Below the pieces are notes generated by a model. It did no database searches. It saw nothing but the letters and a program-made list of their open reading frames with translations, and was not told where the DNA came from. Below, one piece after another: positions 60,465-64,000 of a DNA stretch of 64,000 nt (positions within the stretch are counted from its first letter, which is position 1; each line of letters opens with the position of its first letter). Made by a program: the position numbers and the translations under genes. The DNA is from Pedobacter sp. MC2016-24 (GTDB taxonomy: Bacteria; Bacteroidota; Bacteroidia; Sphingobacteriales; Sphingobacteriaceae), in NCBI RefSeq assembly GCF_015223055.1, contig NZ_JADFBX010000001.1, forward strand, positions 248,001-312,000, in the 5' to 3' direction.

Positions 60465-61331
60465 TCATTCAGGCACCTCATGTGTTCCGCGTTCTGAAGT
60501 ACCAAACTTAATTCCTAGTTCCGCGAAAAAATGGCGCAGCATATCGTGTTTTTGCTCACAATCATCCCATGGCTTTATGCGTTTTGAACTAAACCGGTGC
60601 TGTTGACATTCAAAACAGATCTCTATGTAAGCAAATACACGTTCATTGGAATCCAAAAAAACGATCCCGTTTCTAGGTACGTAACAGCCCGATCCGACAT
60701 GCTCGGTGTATTTGAGATTGGGTATTGGTGTTCTTCCGACATTAAATAATATATCGGTAAGTTTATTGATTTGTGCTGTGTGAAGTATTTTTTGATCAAC
60801 TATTTTAGACTGATCAAGCCGACCATCTTTAACAGGTAGCGGAATAGAGAGAATGGCACCTGTATCGGTGAAGGAAATCAGCTCAATTCTTGTGGCTTTA
60901 TTGAAAGGATATTTTTTGTTCCGTTCTGCTACAGACAGCAAATCAGTTTTTAAACACTGCAAATTGACATGGGCCAGAGAATCATCTTTCCTGGTCTGAT
61001 ATGCTTGAATTCCTTCAATTCTTGTTTTATAATGTTTTTCACCCTTTACAATAATGAAATCATATTTATCGCCAAGTTTGACTTGGAAGGAAATGGAATC
61101 GATACTCGAAATGATGGTAACTTTTATCGGAGAATCATCAATCTGGACAGCTAAAACATCCATTTTCTTTTTAGGAGATAAGATCCAGGATAGTTCGTCC
61201 AAATAATCATTATAACGCACATCCAGTGTATCTTTTGTTGATTTCAACATCTTTACTGGTCGTGTTTTCTGACTGTATGCAATAGGCTGGACACCCATAA
61301 AAATTAAAACGAATATTATTATTCTGAGCAT
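60465..61331 (-). CDS. Secreted protein of unknown function
   Basis: 288-residue protein with signal peptide (MLRIIIFVLIFMGVQPIAYS). The C-terminal part has a Cys-rich patch (ECFECQQHRFSSKRIKPWDD, then CEQ) preceded by HVGSGCYVPRNGIVFLD, which may bind metal or form disulfides in the periplasm. The segment NKLTDILFNV and the ending AELGIKFG occur in secreted Bacteroidota proteins of unknown function. Its stop lies about 100 bases from the convergent 59859 gene. Confidence 0.65.
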   Translation of the reverse strand: MLRIIIFVLIFMGVQPIAYSQKTRPVKMLKSTKDTLDVRYNDYLDELSWILSPKKKMDVLAVQIDDSPIKVTIISSIDSISFQVKLGDKYDFIIVKGEKHYKTRIEGIQAYQTRKDDSLAHVNLQCLKTDLLSVAERNKKYPFNKATRIELISFTDTGAILSIPLPVKDGRLDQSKIVDQKILHTAQINKLTDILFNVGRTPIPNLKYTEHVGSGCYVPRNGIVFLDSNERVFAYIEICFECQQHRFSSKRIKPWDDCEQKHDMLRHFFAELGIKFGTSERGTHEVPE

Positions 61332-61372
61332 AGCTATTGTATTTCAGTTATGTAGTGTCCAATCCAAATCAA

Positions 61373-61996
61373 TCAGGATGACATCATTTTACGCACACAC
61401 CAGGTCGTCATACTTCTCATGTTTTGAACATTAGTGGTTTTGATGGGCTCGTGAAGTTCTCCACCTATTTTTTTGGTGAGTCTGAGCAGCATCTCCTGGT
61501 TTACAAGGAAGCGCTCCGATCCATCGGGAAGCAAGTACCTACCATTTCCAATAAACCTGACTAATGATTCGATCCCTATTTCTGAGGCGAGCCGGCAGAA
61601 AAAATACCCTCCGGGCTTAAGCACATCCCACATGGAATTTAGCATGGCCTCAAAATGATTCAGGTTTTCTGCAAAATGTAAAACAGCACTACTGATGACC
61701 AAATCAAAGGTTTCGTTTTCAAAGGGCAGCTGCGCTACTGAAGCTACCTTAAAATTTTCTTGCGGATCAACTTGCGAAAATGAGCCCGCGAGGGTTCTTA
61801 TCTGCGCAATGGCTTCTGGGTTTTGATCCACGCCAAAAACGTTTGCTCCGCTTTTTAACAGGTAAAGCAGGTTTCTGCCTGTTCCGCAACCAGCATCCAA
61901 GATCATGTGACATTCATCATAGGTTCCTTTAAGCATCTGATCAAACAAATAAATATCAATATTTCCGAAAGTGTCCTGAATGTCTTGCTTTTTCAT
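61373..61996 (-). CDS. Class I SAM-dependent methyltransferase
   Basis: 207-residue methyltransferase of the Methyltransf_11/25 type. SAM-binding motif I is MILDAGCGTGRNLLYLLKSG (about 31-50), followed by acidic VFGVDQNPEAI, motif II in VASVAQLPFENETFDLVISS, and LKPGGYFFCRLA as motif III. The acceptor is unknown; no cofactor-pathway gene is near. Confidence 0.88.
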   Translation of the reverse strand: MKKQDIQDTFGNIDIYLFDQMLKGTYDECHMILDAGCGTGRNLLYLLKSGANVFGVDQNPEAIAQIRTLAGSFSQVDPQENFKVASVAQLPFENETFDLVISSAVLHFAENLNHFEAMLNSMWDVLKPGGYFFCRLASEIGIESLVRFIGNGRYLLPDGSERFLVNQEMLLRLTKKIGGELHEPIKTTNVQNMRSMTTWCVRKMMSS

Positions 61997-62045
61997 CTCC
62001 TGGCAAAGATAGCCACAAGGTACTTAAATTGATTAAAAAAACATC

Positions 62046-62462
62046 CTAGCGGGCCCATAATATACAACTGACCCTCCACGGGTACTTGCCGACTATGGGT
62101 TTGCCCTTACTTTCCGCAGCTTTCCAACCATCCATTTTTAATAAAGCCTCTCTAACTTTAATTTTGCACTGATCCTCCATTCTGGTATCCAAAAATTCAA
62201 TATCAACGACTTTACTGGAAGTATCAATAGTTAAAAGCATTTTAAGGCTAAATGGAAGATTATCTTTATCGTTAGTATTTTCATAAATAATAGGAAAAAG
62301 TCTTTTCGAATATTTCACTAATCCGGGAATCCCGTCCTTGAAAGTAGGAAACGCAGATTCTGAATTCTCATCTTTTTCCCTAGGAAGATCGGATTGAGCG
62401 TTGGTTTTAGACACAAATCCAACAAGTAGAACAATGAGGACAAAGGCTTTCCATTTTAACAT
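62046..62462 (-). CDS. Secreted protein with TonB C-terminal-like fold
   Basis: 138-residue exported protein. The ATG at 62462 opens a signal peptide (MLKWKAFVLIVLLVGFVSKT, then NAQ); an earlier TTG frame is unlikely. The body matches the TonB C-terminal pattern seen in many small Bacteroidota proteins: a start like FPTFKDGIPGLVKYSKRLF, then LLTIDTSSKVVDIEFLDT, CKIKVREALLKMDGWKAAES and KPIVGKYPWRVSCIL. It lacks the TonB membrane anchor and Pro-rich spacer, so it is not an energy transducer. Role unknown. Confidence 0.72.
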   Translation of the reverse strand: MLKWKAFVLIVLLVGFVSKTNAQSDLPREKDENSESAFPTFKDGIPGLVKYSKRLFPIIYENTNDKDNLPFSLKMLLTIDTSSKVVDIEFLDTRMEDQCKIKVREALLKMDGWKAAESKGKPIVGKYPWRVSCILWAR

Positions 62463-62810
62463 AGATGATATACTTGATGTAAATACCTGATTCTTCAAAA
62501 TTTTTATTTTAATGCTAATATAATACTTTCTAAGCTATTGAATAGCTCAACAACGCTACATCGTCGTTTTTGAGGATCTCCAATTTCATCGATATAACAC
62601 CGATTGCATTTCTTCCACTATTAATGTATCATAAAGTTCCTTGGATCCATTCGCTGATGCCATTAATAGTGCCCTCCTGTGATTCATGCCACTTGTTAAA
62701 CAATTCAAGGCTATTTACGATTTATTTACAAAATTTACATTTTAATTTACAATCCAAATAACTCAGTCCGAATCATATCAAACTAGATTTGCTCATCAAT
62801 TTTAAAGGAC
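62463..62810. other. Divergent intergenic region
   Basis: A 348-base AT-rich stretch between the TonB-C-like gene and the 62811 gene. It holds one -7 box for the plus-strand gene (62784-62791). A possible 63-codon frame at 62570-62761 has no recognisable product or ribosome site and is not called. Nothing else was found. Confidence 0.5.
62784..62791 (+). promoter_or_regulatory. -7 box of the 62811 gene
   Basis: TAGATTTG fits TAnnTTTG and lies 19 bases before the ATG. No clear -33 TTG was seen. Confidence 0.4.
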
Positions 62811-63371
62811 ATGAAACATATGAAAAAATCCCTCTATGTGCTGATCTTACCACTGATTGTGGTGAGCGGACTGGTATTTGCTAATCGAGAAATTAAAAGT
62901 AAAACTAAGCCATCTCAACAGAAGTTGTCTATTGCTGACAGGGAAGCCCGCCTGTTGGAGGACAGGAAAAAATGGGAGGCTTCTCCCGACGGTATAAAGT
63001 ACAACAAATGGGAGATTTCTCCTGAAGGTAAAAAGGTGCATGCCAGTCATGATAAAATAAGAAAGTACATAAAGGCTTTCAGCAATATGGATGCCGTGGT
63101 AACCTCCCTTACTTTTCAGCGCGAAAATGCGAAATCATCAGGCCCAAAATGGCTTATAGTGAAGATTAACGGTGAAGCATACATGATGCAATTTAGTCCT
63201 AAGGATTTTCAGCAGTTAAATAGCCTGAAAGTTAACGACAAAATAATCGTGAGAAGCCACAGCGCAGGTTACTCGCCTAATCATCCATATTTGATTGTAT
63301 CAGGCGACTATATTGAGCAAAATAGTAAGGTACTTTTTAAACGAGACTTTAGCAAAAATAACGGTTGCTGA
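62811..63371 (+). CDS. Exported protein with tandem 12-residue repeat
   Basis: 186-residue protein with an N-terminal signal or anchor helix (KSLYVLILPLIVVSGLVFAN). A Lys/Glu-rich stretch follows. Residues 54-77 are two copies of a 12-residue unit, KWEASPDGIKYN and KWEISPEGKKVH. The C-terminal domain (AVVTSLTFQRENAKSSGPKW, QFSPKDFQQLNSLKVNDKII, VRSHSAGYSPNHPYLIVSGD) looks like a small beta-barrel. I do not recognise the family. Confidence 0.65.
   Translation: MKHMKKSLYVLILPLIVVSGLVFANREIKSKTKPSQQKLSIADREARLLEDRKKWEASPDGIKYNKWEISPEGKKVHASHDKIRKYIKAFSNMDAVVTSLTFQRENAKSSGPKWLIVKINGEAYMMQFSPKDFQQLNSLKVNDKIIVRSHSAGYSPNHPYLIVSGDYIEQNSKVLFKRDFSKNNGC
62970..63041 (+). repeat. Tandem 36-base in-frame repeat
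   Basis: Two adjacent 36-base units encode KWE-x-SP-(D/E)-G-x-K segments. Both start AAATGGGAG and are diverged at third positions, so the duplication is not recent. Confidence 0.65.
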
Positions 63372-63525
63372 AGATAGCTGCCTTGCAATCAACGAAAATG
63401 GTTATTAAAACAGGCTAAGCCAGCTTAAATCTGTCACTTCACCTGTTTCAGTATTAAGCTAAAAGTAATCAACCATATTTCCGATTAAATAGCGATTTCG
63501 ATTATGCTTATTAATTTAGTCTTTT

Positions 63526-63561
63526 AGCCATAGGTTTAAGAACCTCTTGAAACCTATGGCT
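63526..63561. other. Stable hairpin downstream of the last TlpA gene
   Basis: A 12-bp perfect stem (AGCCATAGGTTT/AAACCTATGGCT) with a 12-base loop lies 14 bases after the TlpA stop. There is no T run on either strand, so it may be a transcript-end stabiliser and not a classic terminator. Confidence 0.5.
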
Positions 63562-63575
63562 GAAAGATTGATCAA

Positions 63576-64000
63576 TTATAAATCAAAAATCTGTTGCAGC
63601 TTTGTATGCAAATCTGCACCATGAATATTGCGTCCGATAATCTTACCACTGGGGTCTATCAGAAAATTCTGGGGAATAGCAGATATACCGTACTTTCTGG
63701 CTAGCTCATGTCCTGGGATCCTCGGATCCAGGATTTGTGTATAGGCCAATCCATCCTCTTCGATAGCTTTTTGCCAGGCTTTTTTATCTTTATCCAGGGA
63801 AATTCCAATCACAATAAAGTCTTTGCCTTTAAAATCATGGTGAGCTTTTGACACAAAAGGGTTCTCTGCTCGACATGGGCTGCACCAGGATGCCCAAAAA
63901 TCTATAAATACATATTTCCCACGTAGATCAGTCAGTGTTATCAGCCGCCCATTCATATCAACCTGACTAAAATCAGGAGCCATCGACCCCACAGAAGTTG
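63576..64000 (-). CDS. TlpA-family thioredoxin-like protein (5' end cut by window)
   Basis: C-terminal thioredoxin domain of a third DUF4369-TlpA paralogue; about 141 codons are visible and the reading frame stays open to the window edge. It has GSMAPDFSQVDMNGRLITLT, then YVFIDFWASWCSPCRAENPF with the CxxC pair, IGISLDKDKKAWQ and the cis-Pro loop YGISAIPQNFLIDPSGKIIG, ending HGADLHTKLQQIFDL. The first two thirds should hold a signal peptide and DUF4369 as in the paralogues at 1-1148 and 47901-49061. Confidence 0.9.
   Translation of the reverse strand, partial: TSVGSMAPDFSQVDMNGRLITLTDLRGKYVFIDFWASWCSPCRAENPFVSKAHHDFKGKDFIVIGISLDKDKKAWQKAIEEDGLAYTQILDPRIPGHELARKYGISAIPQNFLIDPSGKIIGRNIHGADLHTKLQQIFDL

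Noticed and set aside
1..64000. CRISPR array, insertion sequence, prophage or rRNA operon
   Set aside because: No regularly spaced repeats, transposase, integrase, phage structural genes or rRNA sequence were seen.

Overview
The window looks like chromosomal DNA of a Sphingobacteriaceae-type Bacteroidota, close to Pedobacter or Mucilaginibacter. The evidence is SusC/SusD and STN-type TonB receptors with sigma/FecR pairs, DUF4249, DUF4397 and DUF4369-TlpA proteins, TAnnTTTG promoter boxes, a scarcity of Shine-Dalgarno sites, and an SDR-type mannonate oxidoreductase. No phage, insertion sequence or CRISPR array was seen. Start codons were re-chosen where an upstream TTG or ATG would put an operator or promoter inside the gene or would spoil a signal peptide.

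Region 1 (1-8.0 kb): the 3'-truncated gene of a TlpA-like thioredoxin, then a TetR-controlled tripartite RND efflux operon (adaptor, pump, outer-membrane channel, all on the minus strand). Two TTAACA-N-TGTTAA palindromes lie before the adaptor and a variant lies in the tetR promoter. Region 2 (8.2-24.9 kb): a carbohydrate block. It encodes the whole D-glucuronate route (UxaC, UxuB, UxuA, KdgK, KDPG aldolase), an ExuT-like transporter with a GapN-type dehydrogenase, and a second module with a GH109 enzyme, a LacI regulator and a NahK-like kinase. Five PurR/LacI-like palindromes centred on CAAACGTTTG tie the two modules together. A two-domain AcvB/VirJ-like hydrolase converges on the kinase.

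Region 3 (25-34 kb): pyruvate carboxylase, then an iron-type surface signalling operon (CHRD-like lipoprotein, ECF sigma, FecR, STN-TonB receptor, DUF4249 lipoprotein). Region 4 (34-47.9 kb): mixed housekeeping and accessory genes: a glycosyltransferase, FabV, a DUF4918 glycosylase/HipA-like kinase/DUF3037 operon, a fungal-type TyrA, a degenerate tRNA-Met-like gene, MarR-Usp, an AI-2E family permease, MnmE and several secreted proteins. Region 5 (47.9-56.8 kb): a second sigma/FecR/SusC/SusD operon ending in a DUF4397 lipoprotein and a TlpA oxidoreductase, with no glycoside hydrolase. Region 6 (57-64 kb): small secreted or membrane proteins of unknown function, a methyltransferase, and the start-truncated gene of a third TlpA paralogue.

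The genes suggest use of uronic acids and probably N-acetylhexosamines: import by ExuT, conversion to KDPG, cleavage to pyruvate and glyceraldehyde-3-phosphate, NADPH production by GapN and anaplerosis by pyruvate carboxylase. The least understood module is the DUF4918/HipA-like/DUF3037 operon.
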